Positions 27,051 through 35,357 of a stretch of 64,000 nucleotides of DNA are shown piece after piece. A model generated the notes under the pieces. The model ran no database searches and had not been told where the DNA came from. It saw only the letters and a program-made list of their open reading frames with translations. Position numbers and translations under genes: made by a program. The number at the start of each line of letters is the position of its first letter. Position 1 is the stretch's first letter. The DNA comes from Tetragenococcus halophilus subsp. flandriensis (GTDB lineage: Bacteria > Bacillota > Bacilli > Lactobacillales > Enterococcaceae), in assembly GCF_030161475.1 (NCBI RefSeq), contig NZ_BSUG01000005.1, forward strand, positions 36,256 to 100,255. The letters run 5' to 3'.

Positions 27051-27130
27051 GAGGGACAAAAAAGGGGCAGAGAGGGAGCAATTTTATCATTTCTAAGCCT
27101 ATCTAAGCAAAAACAAAAGAGGGGACAATC
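27051..27130. repeat. Three GAGGG(G)A-type short repeats near the right att-like site
   Basis: GAGGGACAAA (27051-27060), GAGGGAGCAA (27072-27081) and GAGGGGACAA (27119-27128) lie within 150 bp of the right repeat. Tyrosine integrases bind short arm-type repeats beside their core site; whether these are such sites is inference. Confidence 0.35.
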
Positions 27131-27161
27131 GTTGCTGTGACAACAATTACCCCCCCCTCTT
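27114..27161 (-). terminator. Terminator behind rpmB (within the island)
   Basis: On the minus strand AAGAGGGG (plus 27161-27154) pairs with CCCCTCTT (plus 27124-27117), with an inner stem AATTGTTG/CAACGATT, followed by TTGTTTTTG. It lies 15 bp after the rpmB stop but on the island side of the 21-bp repeat, so the element brought rpmB a new terminator. Confidence 0.7.
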
Positions 27162-27173
27162 AGAACTTTTAAG

Positions 27174-27194
27174 AATTATACTCGCTCCACTTTT
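27174..27194. repeat. Right attachment-site-like repeat: rpmB 3' end
   Basis: Identical to 24554-24574. It contains the rpmB stop codon and its last six codons (SGKVERV region, minus strand), so the gene stays intact after integration. Confidence 0.75.
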
Positions 27195-27364
27195 CCTGAC
27201 TTCAAAGCACGAGCTGATACCCAAACTTTTTTTTGTTTGCCGTTTTCCAAAATGCGGACTTTTTGTAAGTTAGGTTTAACACTACGTTTAGTAGCGTTCA
27301 TCGCATGTGAACGATTATTGCCACTTTTTGTTTTACGACCTGTATAATGACATACTTTTGACAT
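27176..27364 (-). CDS. rpmB: 50S ribosomal protein L28
   Basis: L28 is a small large-subunit protein near the E site. The 62-residue product starts at ATG 27364 ([20 protein letters not shown]) after AAGGAGGAAA and ends [12 protein letters not shown] as usual. The frame is open up to 27433 but that part lacks similarity. Gene order rpmB / yloU-fakA-recG is conserved in Firmicutes, but here an ISLre2 element lies between rpmB and yloU and the AbiE island adjoins the rpmB 3' end. Confidence 0.95.
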   Translation of the reverse strand: MSKVCHYTGRKTKSGNNRSHAMNATKRSVKPNLQKVRILENGKQKKVWVSARALKSGKVERV

Positions 27365-27468
27365 GTGTAGTTTCCTCCTTTGCCTTGAACTAGGAGCGCT
27401 TGTTTTTTCGCTCATACTAGTTGAATTTAGCACAATTTTGAGCTGTTTGCAAGTAATATTTTCTTCTT

Positions 27469-29110
27469 GTATGTGTCAAGTTTATTGAGGTTGAATAAAA
27501 AAACCGTCTTTTGGGGCAGACACAAAGTTATTTTTCAACCTCACTTTCGTTCGGTTTGCCCTCATCCTCTCTAACAAAAACAAGTTTTTATTAGAGAACA
27601 TTCGGGGTCATTATTAATTGATTCAGTCCTTTGGCGAATTGGCCTAAAGGCGCACTTTTCGCTTTTCCTTCGCCAATCTGTCCTTTAAATGCACCTTCAT
27701 GAGCTTGGAAACGAGGCTTTTTCTGTACCCAACGTTTCATAGCGTGCCAACGTTTTTCTTGAGCGACGACGTCGTCCGGAAGGGCTTCGTATTGGTTCAA
27801 CCAACCTTCCAATTCTTGGTTTCTTAAACTATCAATGACACGAATCATGGCTTGGGCGCCGGTTGTTGTCCACAAACGACCTTGGCGTTTCATGCGATAG
27901 GTGATTTTCCGATGGGTACTTTCGATCGTGCCAATACAAGCTTTAGGGTCCCTGATTCCTCGTGCTTTCAATGATTTTAAATAAGGCCAACTTCTTTGAA
28001 GATAGTGATGCAGTAAACGTAAATGTTCTAACGCTTCGGCTTCCTTTTCTTCAATCAAGCTTTCCGAAGTATCTAAAACCAGCTGGACCTCTTGCCAATT
28101 ATAATGTTCAATCGCTCGTATCATCCGATGTTGGAGCTGGGGAACAAAAGCCATTCGTTCCTTGATTTTCCGATGGACATGGTACCGATCACGGAAGTGT
28201 TCATGACGCAAACAACCTAAAGCCAGTTCATCAAACACTGCTTTTTCATAACCCGAACCGCCGTCACTATTGGAAATGACCACGGTATGACTTAAATCAT
28301 AATAGGCTTGAAGATAGGCCATCATTTCTTTATATGCTTTTTGCCGATTCAGATGACTCACAAAGTGCGGGGCGATCATTTCCGAACGGTTGCCTACTTT
28401 CTGGCTGCCTTCACACACTTGAAAACGGTGAACTTCAAGAGATTGTTTCTTCTGTCCGTTGATCTTTACGCCGTCTCCTTCCAGATATAAATAGGGCACT
28501 TTTTTCTTGGGGATCACGCCCTCATAACGACTTTCATGCGTGCTTCTGGCTTGGATGAATTCTCCCGTTTTAACCACCAATTGTTGCACATTTTGATGAC
28601 TCATCTGCCAAGAAGTTAAACAGTCGATCGCTTGAGAAACATGACGATAGACCATGTTACTGCCTAATTGAGCCACGTTTCGAAGAACCAGCGAACTATA
28701 ACGAAGACCTTTTCGAATCCCTAGAAATTCATCTAAGGGGTAACGAATGACATTGGCTTGATTTTTCATTCGCCGACGAACATAGGTCACGGGACCAAAC
28801 AAGAAGGTGATGGTTCTTTCGCTTTTACGATCGACGCGAAAGCCTTCTTTCTTACATTGCGCACAAATTTCTTCATCAAGCGTTTGAAAAGCTAGTTGGG
28901 TAATGGTCGCTATAAGTTGTGTAAAAAAGATCATCATGGCTCTTTCTCTTGCTAAAAAATTCGTTTCCTTCTTCATTACTTCCACTAAATCTGTTACAAT
29001 AGAATCCATAAGAAACCGCCTTTGTTCATTAGTGCCTGTTAGCCCAATGAATAGAGTAACGGTTTCTTTTTTATTCGTCTAGAGGATACCTCAATAAATT
29101 TTACACTTAG
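27469..29110 (-). mobile_element. ISLre2-family insertion sequence
   Basis: A single transposase gene is flanked by imperfect inverted ends: GTATGTGTCAAGTTTATTGA at the left and, on the minus strand, CTAAGTGTAAAATTTATTGA at the right (both continue GGT). A 9-bp direct repeat TTTCTTCTT flanks it (27460-27468 and 29111-29119). A target duplication of 9 bp is what I know of this family. The length is 1642 bp. The element appears complete and the sharp duplication suggests a fairly recent insertion. Confidence 0.85.
27591..29009 (-). CDS. ISLre2-family transposase (UPF0236)
   Basis: The 472-residue product has the UPF0236/ISLre2 layout: an N-terminal segment with a Cys pair (EEICAQCKKEGF near residue 45), KKVPYLYLEGDGVKINGQKK near residue 168, and the acidic-residue core near VISNSDGGSGYEKAVF. 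It ends with GIRDPKACIGTIESTHRKIT and a C-terminal glycine-rich tail. It runs opposite to the yloU operon. The start is ATG 29009. No frameshift or stop is seen, so it may be active. Confidence 0.92.
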   Translation of the reverse strand: MDSIVTDLVEVMKKETNFLARERAMMIFFTQLIATITQLAFQTLDEEICAQCKKEGFRVDRKSERTITFLFGPVTYVRRRMKNQANVIRYPLDEFLGIRKGLRYSSLVLRNVAQLGSNMVYRHVSQAIDCLTSWQMSHQNVQQLVVKTGEFIQARSTHESRYEGVIPKKKVPYLYLEGDGVKINGQKKQSLEVHRFQVCEGSQKVGNRSEMIAPHFVSHLNRQKAYKEMMAYLQAYYDLSHTVVISNSDGGSGYEKAVFDELALGCLRHEHFRDRYHVHRKIKERMAFVPQLQHRMIRAIEHYNWQEVQLVLDTSESLIEEKEAEALEHLRLLHHYLQRSWPYLKSLKARGIRDPKACIGTIESTHRKITYRMKRQGRLWTTTGAQAMIRVIDSLRNQELEGWLNQYEALPDDVVAQEKRWHAMKRWVQKKPRFQAHEGAFKGQIGEGKAKSAPLGQFAKGLNQLIMTPNVL

Positions 29111-29119
29111 TTTCTTCTT

Positions 29120-29415
29120 ACATTGACTTTTTCCCTGTAACATTGTAAATTAGACAAGGTTATGAAATTTTTTATGAAAATAATTGAAGGATTTAGTTAT
29201 CTATTAAATTAATTCTATAGGAGTAACTTTCTACATTATATCAACTAATTTCAGTTTTGATATTATATGAATAAAAAACAGCTTTGGATTTTTATAAACT
29301 TACCGCCATTTTACTAATAGCTTGTTAAGATAGGCCATCTTCTTTTATTTAGAGGTGGGCTGTGTTAAAATATTGTAGTATAAAATGGACGGCTTGTCGG
29401 CTAAGGAGGCTTATC
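29120..29415. other. Upstream region of yloU
   Basis: About 300 AT-rich bases without a gene. An extended -10 like sequence TGTGTTAAAAT (TAAAAT 29366-29371) lies about 45 bp before the yloU start and may be its promoter, though no good -35 box is seen. The rpmB promoter was presumably split away by the IS. Confidence 0.4.
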
Positions 29416-29778
29416 ATGGCTGTAAAAATAAATACATCGATAGGAACCATTGAAATAACAAATGAAGTCATTGCAACAGTTGTCGGTGGTGCGGCAACTG
29501 ATGTTTTTGGTATCGTGGGCATGGCTAGTAAAAACCAGCTTAAAGATAACATTAATGAAATCTTACGTAAAGAAAACTATGCACGTGGTGTTGTGGTACG
29601 ACAAGAAGAAAATGGTATCGCCGTTGACGTATACACAATCGTAAGTTATGGCACCAAAATCTCAGAAGTTTCACGTAATGTGCAAGAAAAAGTAAAATAT
29701 AACCTTGAAACAATGCTTGGCGTTGTTGCTAATTCAGTGAATGTTTTTGTTCAGGGTGTTCGGGTCTTGCCTGATTAA
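29416..29778 (+). CDS. yloU: Asp23/Gls24 family protein YloU
   Basis: The 120-residue protein belongs to the Asp23/Gls24 (alkaline shock/general stress) family: TSIGTIEITNEVIATVVGGA at residues 7-26 and the beta-rich core VVRQEENGIAVDVYTIVSYG. Its cellular role is unclear; in Staphylococcus the relative Asp23 is membrane-associated. The start is ATG 29416 after TAAGGAGGC; an upstream in-frame ATG at 29362 is not supported by a ribosome site. It forms an operon with fakA 52 bp downstream, a widely conserved pair. Confidence 0.92.
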   Translation: MAVKINTSIGTIEITNEVIATVVGGAATDVFGIVGMASKNQLKDNINEILRKENYARGVVVRQEENGIAVDVYTIVSYGTKISEVSRNVQEKVKYNLETMLGVVANSVNVFVQGVRVLPD

Positions 29779-29830
29779 AGGCAGAAAACTAGCTGAATAT
29801 TCAGCGATTGTAACTTAAGGAGGATTACCA

Positions 29831-31507
29831 GTGAAAGTAACGGATATTAGCGCAAGCCAATTTCAAGAAATGGTTCAAGCAGGCGCGAATCGTCTTCAAA
29901 CAAATGCAGAATTTGTGAATTCGTTAAATGTATTTCCAGTACCAGACGGCGATACTGGTACGAATATGAATTTATCAATGACCAGCGGCGCTAAGGCAGT
30001 GTCTGATTCAACGTCAGACAACATAGGAGAGCTAGCTGATTGCCTTTCAAAAGGTCTTTTAATGGGCGCAAGAGGTAATTCAGGCGTTATTTTATCTCAA
30101 TTATTCCGTGGTTTTAGTAAACAAATTGCGGAATTAGATGTTTTATCAGCTAATGATTTAGCTCAGGCCTTTAAACATGGTGTCAGTACAGCTTATAAAG
30201 CAGTGATGAAACCAGTTGAAGGTACGATTTTGACAGTTGCACGGATTGCAGCTGAATATGGTGAAAAAAAAGCAGCCTCTTCTGATGATTGCGTGGAGGT
30301 TATGACGGCGATTGTAAAAGGTGGAAAAAAAGCTTTAGATAAAACACCGGATTTATTGCCGGTTTTAAAAGAAGTTGGCGTTGTTGATAGTGGCGGACAA
30401 GGTCTGTTGTTTATTTATGAAGGTTTTTTAAATGCGCTCAATGGAGAATATGAGGGGGAAGACCCTTTTGTATCACCAGCTGCTATGGATGAATTAGTGA
30501 ATGCAGAACATCATCGTAGCGTGCAAGGGCAAATGTCAACAGATGAAATTAAATACGGCTATTGTACTGAAATCATGATTGAGATCGGAGAAGGTCCTAC
30601 AGTAGAAAGCGAATTTGATTATGATAGCTTTCGGAATTATATAAATGAACTGGGAGATTCTTTGTTAGTTGTCAATGATGATGAAGTGATCAAGGTCCAT
30701 GTACATACAGAATATCCAGGCGAAGTGATGAACTATGGCCAAAAATTTGGATCGTTGATCAAGATAAAAGTTGATAATATGCGCTTACAACATGAAACGA
30801 TTTTAAATAAGGACGAAGAAGACGAAGCTAACACAAAACAGCAACCACGTTGTGCCTATGCTATTATTACTGTTGCTGCGGGCAATGGCGTGAAAGAACT
30901 TTTTGAAAGTTTGGGTGCTAAATATGTGATTTCTGGTGGTCAGACCATGAATCCGAGTACTGAAGATGTCATAAATGCTATTAAAGAGGTCAATGCTGAT
31001 CAGGTGATCATCTTACCAAATAATAAAAATATTTTTATGGCAGCTAAGCAAGCAGCCAAAGTCGTTGAAATCCCTGTGGAAGTGGTACCTTCTAAGACCA
31101 TTTCTCAAGGGATGGCAGCTATGTTAGGTTTTAATGAACGTCAGTCTTTAAAAGAAAACAAAGATGCTATGGTACAGATGCTTGATACCGTTGTTTCTGG
31201 TTCTATTACTCACGCGATCCGTGATTCGAGTATTGAAGGGATCAATATCAAAAAAGATGACTTTTTAGGTATTGTTGATGGAAAAATTGTCGTCTCAGAA
31301 GCGGATATGTTAGCTTCTGCTAAAGAGACTTTGAAACAAATGGTCACAGAAGATACAGAAATCATTACCATCATCATTGGAGAAGATGGTTCACAAAAAG
31401 ATGCCAAAAAACTAGAAGAAGCTGTCTTAGCAGTTGATAGTGAATTAGAAGTAGAAATTCATGAAGGAAATCAACCTGTCTATCCTTATCTTTTTTCAGC
31501 TGAATAA
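29831..31507 (+). CDS. fakA: Fatty acid kinase subunit A (DAK1-like YloV)
   Basis: FakA phosphorylates fatty acids that are presented by a FakB lipid-binding protein, feeding exogenous fatty acids into phospholipid synthesis (with PlsX/PlsY). The 558-residue protein has an N-terminal Dha kinase-like ATP domain with NVFPVPDGDTGTNMNLSM near residue 33 and KGLLMGARGNSGVILSQLF near residue 76, and a C-terminal DegV-like domain. The start is GTG 29831 after AAGGAGGAT. The neighbouring plsX and acpP support the lipid link. No fakB is in the window. Confidence 0.92.
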   Translation: MKVTDISASQFQEMVQAGANRLQTNAEFVNSLNVFPVPDGDTGTNMNLSMTSGAKAVSDSTSDNIGELADCLSKGLLMGARGNSGVILSQLFRGFSKQIAELDVLSANDLAQAFKHGVSTAYKAVMKPVEGTILTVARIAAEYGEKKAASSDDCVEVMTAIVKGGKKALDKTPDLLPVLKEVGVVDSGGQGLLFIYEGFLNALNGEYEGEDPFVSPAAMDELVNAEHHRSVQGQMSTDEIKYGYCTEIMIEIGEGPTVESEFDYDSFRNYINELGDSLLVVNDDEVIKVHVHTEYPGEVMNYGQKFGSLIKIKVDNMRLQHETILNKDEEDEANTKQQPRCAYAIITVAAGNGVKELFESLGAKYVISGGQTMNPSTEDVINAIKEVNADQVIILPNNKNIFMAAKQAAKVVEIPVEVVPSKTISQGMAAMLGFNERQSLKENKDAMVQMLDTVVSGSITHAIRDSSIEGINIKKDDFLGIVDGKIVVSEADMLASAKETLKQMVTEDTEIITIIIGEDGSQKDAKKLEEAVLAVDSELEVEIHEGNQPVYPYLFSAE

Positions 31508-31541
31508 TAAGACAGCTCTTAAAAAACGTTAAAAGTTAGAT

Positions 31542-31699
31542 AGAGGCTGGAACATTAGTCATTTCCAGCAATGAATCATAAAAGATGAGTTGTTCCAACA
31601 GTTCGCCGATTTTTTAGCGATGAGGGCGACTAAGACTGTCAGAGTAATTCTCTAGTCGTTCGGATTTGATCGTTGCTGAAATCTTTTGTTTCAGCCTCT
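31542..31699. repeat. Second intergenic inverted-repeat element (variant AGAGGCTGGAACA)
   Basis: AGAGGCTGGAACA (31542-31554) pairs with TGTTTCAGCCTCT (31687-31699) with one G-U pair, followed by a T-run to 31703. ATTTCCAGCAATGAATCA near 31561 also pairs with the region near 31667-31683. The ends are the same type as the element at 24307-24540, but the interior differs. It sits between fakA and recG, overlaps the upstream extension of the recG frame and may act as a terminator for fakA. Confidence 0.75.
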
Positions 31700-31720
31700 T
31701 TTTCGAAAGTTGGTGATAAA

Positions 31721-33751
31721 ATGTTGCAAGAACCAATTACAAAACTTAGTGGGGTAGGAGAAAAACGTGCGCAAGCCTTGGCTGACTTGGGCATTGAGAC
31801 AATTGAGAATCTGTTGAACTACTATCCGTTTCGTTATGATGATATCAAAGAAAGAAATTTGGCAGAAATCAATGACCAAGAAAAAGTGACGATCAAAGGA
31901 GTCGTAGTCTCTCCTCCAGTTGTTAATCGTTTTGGTTATAAAAAATCAAGATTGCAATTTCGTATGATGCAAGATCATGATGTTTTTAGCGTTTCTTTTT
32001 TTAACCAGCCTTACTTAAAGGATAAAATCGTCCTTTCTGAAGATATTGCTGTTTTTGGTAAGTGGGATGGTAAACGTAAATCATTAACAGGGATGAAAAT
32101 ACTTGGCGCTAAACAAGAAGGCGATTTTGCGCCTATTTATCATGTTAGTAAAGCGGTACGACAACAAACATTAGTTGATTTGATAAAAAAAGCCTTTGTT
32201 CACTTTGGCGATCAAATTGAAGAAAATCTTCCACTATCTTTAATTGAAAAATATCGTCTAATGGAAAAAAAAGAAGCGATGTATGCGATGCATTTTCCCA
32301 ATACGCCAGAAGAACATCATCAAGCGAAGCGACGTGTAGTGTTTGAGGAATTCTTCTTATTTCAAATGAAAATTCAAGGTCTAAAAAAAGAAGAAAAATC
32401 AGAAAAACATGGTATCGTCATTGATTATGATGTAGAACGGGTAAAAGCATTTACGCAAAAATTACCTTTCTCATTAACCAATGCGCAAAAACGCGTAACT
32501 AATGAGATTTGTCGGGACTTTTTACAAGCTAAACATATGCAACGCTTATTACAAGGTGATGTAGGAAGCGGAAAGACAGTTGTTGCGGCGATTGCTTTAT
32601 ATGCGGCTGTTACAGCGGGCTTTCAAGGTGCTTTAATGGTGCCCACTGAAATTTTGGCGCAGCAGCATTTAGCGAGTTTGAACCAATTGTTTGATCCTCT
32701 GGAAATACATACTGCGCTTTTGACAAGTTCGACAAAAGCAAAAGAAAGACAAGAAATTATTGAAAAACTACAACAAGGAGAAATCGATGTTGTGGTTGGG
32801 ACACACGCTTTGATTCAAGAAGGGGTAGACTTTTCTAATCTGGGTTTGGTAATTACTGACGAGCAACATCGTTTTGGGGTCAATCAACGCCGCGGCTTAA
32901 GAGAAAAAGGCTTTCAGCCGGACGTCTTATTTATGACCGCAACACCTATCCCGCGTACTTTAGCAATTACTGCTTATGGTGAAATGGATGTTTCGGTTAT
33001 CGATGAAATGCCTGCGGGAAGGCTTCCTGTTAAAACACATTGGATCAAACGTGGGCAATTGGAAGATGCTTTAAAAAATGCGCGCTTAGAATTGGAAAAA
33101 GGGCAGCAAATGTATGTAATTTGTCCCTTGATCGAAGAATCTGAAGGCTTGGACGTGCAAAATGCTGTAGAGTTATACGAAGAATTGAAAGATTTCTTTT
33201 CTCCTAACTTTGTCGTAGGCTTACTTCACGGGAAAATAAAAGCTGAGGAAAAAGAAGAGATCATGGGAGCATTTAAAGATAATGAAATTCAAGTGCTCGT
33301 TTCAACGACAGTGATTGAAGTAGGTGTTGATGTTCCAAATGCGACAACAATGCTTATTATAGACGCGGATCGTTTTGGCTTAGCGCAGTTGCACCAGTTG
33401 CGAGGAAGGGTAGGAAGAGGACAGCAAGCTTCTTCTTGTATCTTAGTGGCTAATCCTAAAAATGAATTAGGCAAAGAACGTATGAAAATTATGACTGAAA
33501 CCAACAATGGTTTTCTTTTAAGTCAAAAAGATTTGGAATTACGTGGTCCTGGAGAAGTATTTGGCTTTAAACAATCCGGCCTGCCTGAGTTTGTCGCAGC
33601 TGATATTGTAGCTGACGCTAATATCTTAGAAGTAGCCAAAGATGAAGCACAAAGTTTATGGCATAAAAAAAATTGGCAATTATTACCTGAATATGCAGGC
33701 TTGCTTGCTTATTTAAAAGAAAAGGATCCAGAGAACCAGTTTTTTGATTAA
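31721..33751 (+). CDS. recG: ATP-dependent DNA helicase RecG
   Basis: RecG remodels stalled replication forks and Holliday junctions. The 676-residue protein has an N-terminal wedge/OB domain (about 1-230), Walker A GDVGSGKTVVAA near residue 283, the DEQH box ITDEQHRFG near 379, the motif GRVGRGQQASSC near 565, and a C-terminal helicase half. The start is ATG 31721 after GTTGGTGAT; the frame is open upstream through the repeat element, but that stretch is not RecG-like. It is followed by plsX, the usual neighbour. Confidence 0.95.
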   Translation: MLQEPITKLSGVGEKRAQALADLGIETIENLLNYYPFRYDDIKERNLAEINDQEKVTIKGVVVSPPVVNRFGYKKSRLQFRMMQDHDVFSVSFFNQPYLKDKIVLSEDIAVFGKWDGKRKSLTGMKILGAKQEGDFAPIYHVSKAVRQQTLVDLIKKAFVHFGDQIEENLPLSLIEKYRLMEKKEAMYAMHFPNTPEEHHQAKRRVVFEEFFLFQMKIQGLKKEEKSEKHGIVIDYDVERVKAFTQKLPFSLTNAQKRVTNEICRDFLQAKHMQRLLQGDVGSGKTVVAAIALYAAVTAGFQGALMVPTEILAQQHLASLNQLFDPLEIHTALLTSSTKAKERQEIIEKLQQGEIDVVVGTHALIQEGVDFSNLGLVITDEQHRFGVNQRRGLREKGFQPDVLFMTATPIPRTLAITAYGEMDVSVIDEMPAGRLPVKTHWIKRGQLEDALKNARLELEKGQQMYVICPLIEESEGLDVQNAVELYEELKDFFSPNFVVGLLHGKIKAEEKEEIMGAFKDNEIQVLVSTTVIEVGVDVPNATTMLIIDADRFGLAQLHQLRGRVGRGQQASSCILVANPKNELGKERMKIMTETNNGFLLSQKDLELRGPGEVFGFKQSGLPEFVAADIVADANILEVAKDEAQSLWHKKNWQLLPEYAGLLAYLKEKDPENQFFD

Positions 33752-33806
33752 AGCTTTATGCTATACTAAAAAAAGATGAATCAGAAAGGAAAGGTGTGCA
33801 AATAAA

Positions 33807-34811
33807 GTGAAGATCGCAGTAGATGCTATGGGTGGCGATAATGCACCAGAAGCAATTGTTTCTGGTGTAATGTTAGCCAAAAAGGATTTTCCTGAGCTTG
33901 AATTTCAGTTATACGGAAAAGAAGCAGAAATTAAAAAATATGTAACAGATGAAAGCAATATTACAGTTATCCACACAGATGAAAAGGTAGATAGTGAGGA
34001 TGAACCTGTTCGCGCGATTCGTCGTAAAAAACAAGCTTCAATGGTTTTAGCGGCGCAAGCTGTAAAAAAAGGTGAAGCAGATGCTTGTTTTTCTGCAGGC
34101 AATACAGGTGCACTTTTGGCTGCTGGTTTATTTATTGTAGGACGTATTAAAGGCATAGAACGTCCTGGTTTAATGTCAACATTACCTGTTATTGGTGAAA
34201 ATAGAGGATTTGATATGCTGGATTTAGGTGCTAATGCTGAAAATAAAGCGGAACATTTGCTTAAATACGGTATTCTGGGATCTTTTTATGCAGCCAATGT
34301 TCGAAAGGTAGAAAATCCACGAGTAGGGCTTTTAAACAATGGAACAGAAGAGTCTAAGGGCAGCGAAGTAACTAAAAAAGCTTTTGAGCTTTTGACCAAT
34401 GAAGCTAGCATTAATTTTGTGGGAAATATTGAGTCTCGTGACATTTTAAATGGCGTTGCCGACGTTGTTGTAACAGATGGGTTTACTGGTAATGCTGTTT
34501 TAAAATCAATCGAAGGAACGGCTTTAAATATTACTAAATTGTTGAAACAATCCATTCTTGATGAAGGTGTCAAAGGGAAATTGGGCGCCTTATTATTAAA
34601 AAATGCGCTCGGTGGTTTAAAAAATGAAATGGATTATTCTAAATATGGTGGCGCCGTTTTATTCGGAGTGAAGTCTCCTGTCATAAAAACACACGGGGCG
34701 ACAGAACCTGAAGCAGTGGCGGCAACGATTAGACAGATTCATACGATGTTGGAAACAAAGGTTGTTGAAAAGCTTACTGAACAATTTGAAAGAGACGATG
34801 CAGCTTATTAA
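33807..34811 (+). CDS. plsX: Phosphate acyltransferase PlsX
   Basis: PlsX makes acyl-phosphate from acyl-ACP, the donor for PlsY in phospholipid synthesis at the membrane. The 334-residue product begins [18 protein letters not shown], the family signature, with [18 protein letters not shown] near residue 61 and [16 protein letters not shown] near 136. The start is GTG 33807; the Shine-Dalgarno-like GAAAGGAAAGG lies a little far upstream. It precedes acpP, whose product is its substrate carrier. Confidence 0.95.
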   Translation: MKIAVDAMGGDNAPEAIVSGVMLAKKDFPELEFQLYGKEAEIKKYVTDESNITVIHTDEKVDSEDEPVRAIRRKKQASMVLAAQAVKKGEADACFSAGNTGALLAAGLFIVGRIKGIERPGLMSTLPVIGENRGFDMLDLGANAENKAEHLLKYGILGSFYAANVRKVENPRVGLLNNGTEESKGSEVTKKAFELLTNEASINFVGNIESRDILNGVADVVVTDGFTGNAVLKSIEGTALNITKLLKQSILDEGVKGKLGALLLKNALGGLKNEMDYSKYGGAVLFGVKSPVIKTHGATEPEAVAATIRQIHTMLETKVVEKLTEQFERDDAAY

Positions 34812-34853
34812 TGTAATTAAAATGCAACTTTTGTTACAAAAATGAAAAAAGTA

Positions 34854-34882
34854 TAGACAAACGATACAAAAAATCGTAAAAT
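34854..34882 (+). promoter_or_regulatory. acpP promoter
   Basis: TAGACA (34854-34859), a 17-bp spacer and TAAAAT (34877-34882), about 50 bp upstream of the acpP start codon. It would allow acyl carrier protein to be made at a higher rate than PlsX. Confidence 0.65.
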
Positions 34883-34930
34883 ATTGGGTAGCTATTTCTT
34901 GCTATGATAACGGCGTGGAGGTGAGTACAA

Positions 34931-35173
34931 TTGACGCGTGATGAAATATTTAATAAAGTAGCTGAAGTGATCGCCAATCACTTTGAAGTGGCAGCTGATC
35001 AAGTAAATGAATCCATGAGTATTAAAGATGACTTAAATGCTGATTCAATCAGTGTGATGGAATTTGTGTTAGAATTAGAAGAAGCATTCGGTACAGAAAT
35101 TTCCGATGAAGACGCAGAACAAATTCAAACGGTTGGCGCAGCAGTTGATTATATTAATTCAAATTTAAACTAA
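34931..35173 (+). CDS. acpP: Acyl carrier protein
   Basis: This 80-residue acidic protein carries growing acyl chains on a phosphopantetheine arm. The attachment serine is S39 in DLNADSISVMEFVLELEEAF; most ACPs have DSL at this place, so DSI is a small deviation. The start is TTG 34931 after GGAGGTGAG. A strong terminator follows. As a second ACP may exist in the genome (fab cluster), this one could be the plsX-linked paralogue. Confidence 0.93.
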   Translation: MTRDEIFNKVAEVIANHFEVAADQVNESMSIKDDLNADSISVMEFVLELEEAFGTEISDEDAEQIQTVGAAVDYINSNLN

Positions 35174-35183
35174 AATAAGTGAT

Positions 35184-35214
35184 CGATCCTCTTTTAATGA
35201 GGATCGTTTTTTTT
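35184..35214 (+). terminator. Intrinsic terminator behind acpP
   Basis: CGATCCTC (35184-35191) pairs with GAGGATCG (35199-35206), followed by eight T (35207-35214). It closes the plsX-acpP unit. Confidence 0.9.
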
Positions 35215-35317
35215 AGGATTTAGTTTCTGATTTTTTATTGAAATAAAAAGCCATAAGTTTCCACAAAGTTTTTTGCTTTCTTATCGCACAATCATTTCAT
35301 TATTTAGTAAAAATCAG

Positions 35318-35323
35318 TATAAT
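35318..35323 (+). promoter_or_regulatory. -10 box of a probable rnc-smc-ftsY promoter
   Basis: TATAAT (35318-35323) with a weak -35 like TTTCAT (35295-35300, 17-bp spacer), 35 bp upstream of the rnc start. It follows the acpP terminator, so this operon needs its own promoter. Confidence 0.5.
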
Positions 35324-35357
35324 GTAAGAAGGTCAAAAAAGAAAAGGAATGGAAAAA

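Larger units (their letters stand above)
24554..27194. mobile_element. Remnant integrative island at the rpmB 3' end carrying AbiE (CIME-like)
   Basis: The island is bounded by perfect 21-bp direct repeats (24554-24574 and 27174-27194) equal to the end of rpmB. It holds a 5'-truncated gene, the abiEi-abiEii pair and about 790 bp of non-coding DNA with a terminator and short GAGGG-type repeats near the right end. No integrase, relaxase or replication gene is present. Known precedent: many Gram-positive integrative elements use 3' ends of ribosomal protein genes, and elements that lost their integrase but keep att sites are called CIMEs. Assigning this island to that class is inference. Confidence 0.65.

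Noticed and set aside
27176..27433. 85-aa version of L28
   Set aside because: The N-terminal extension does not resemble L28, while ATG 27364 has a perfect ribosome site.
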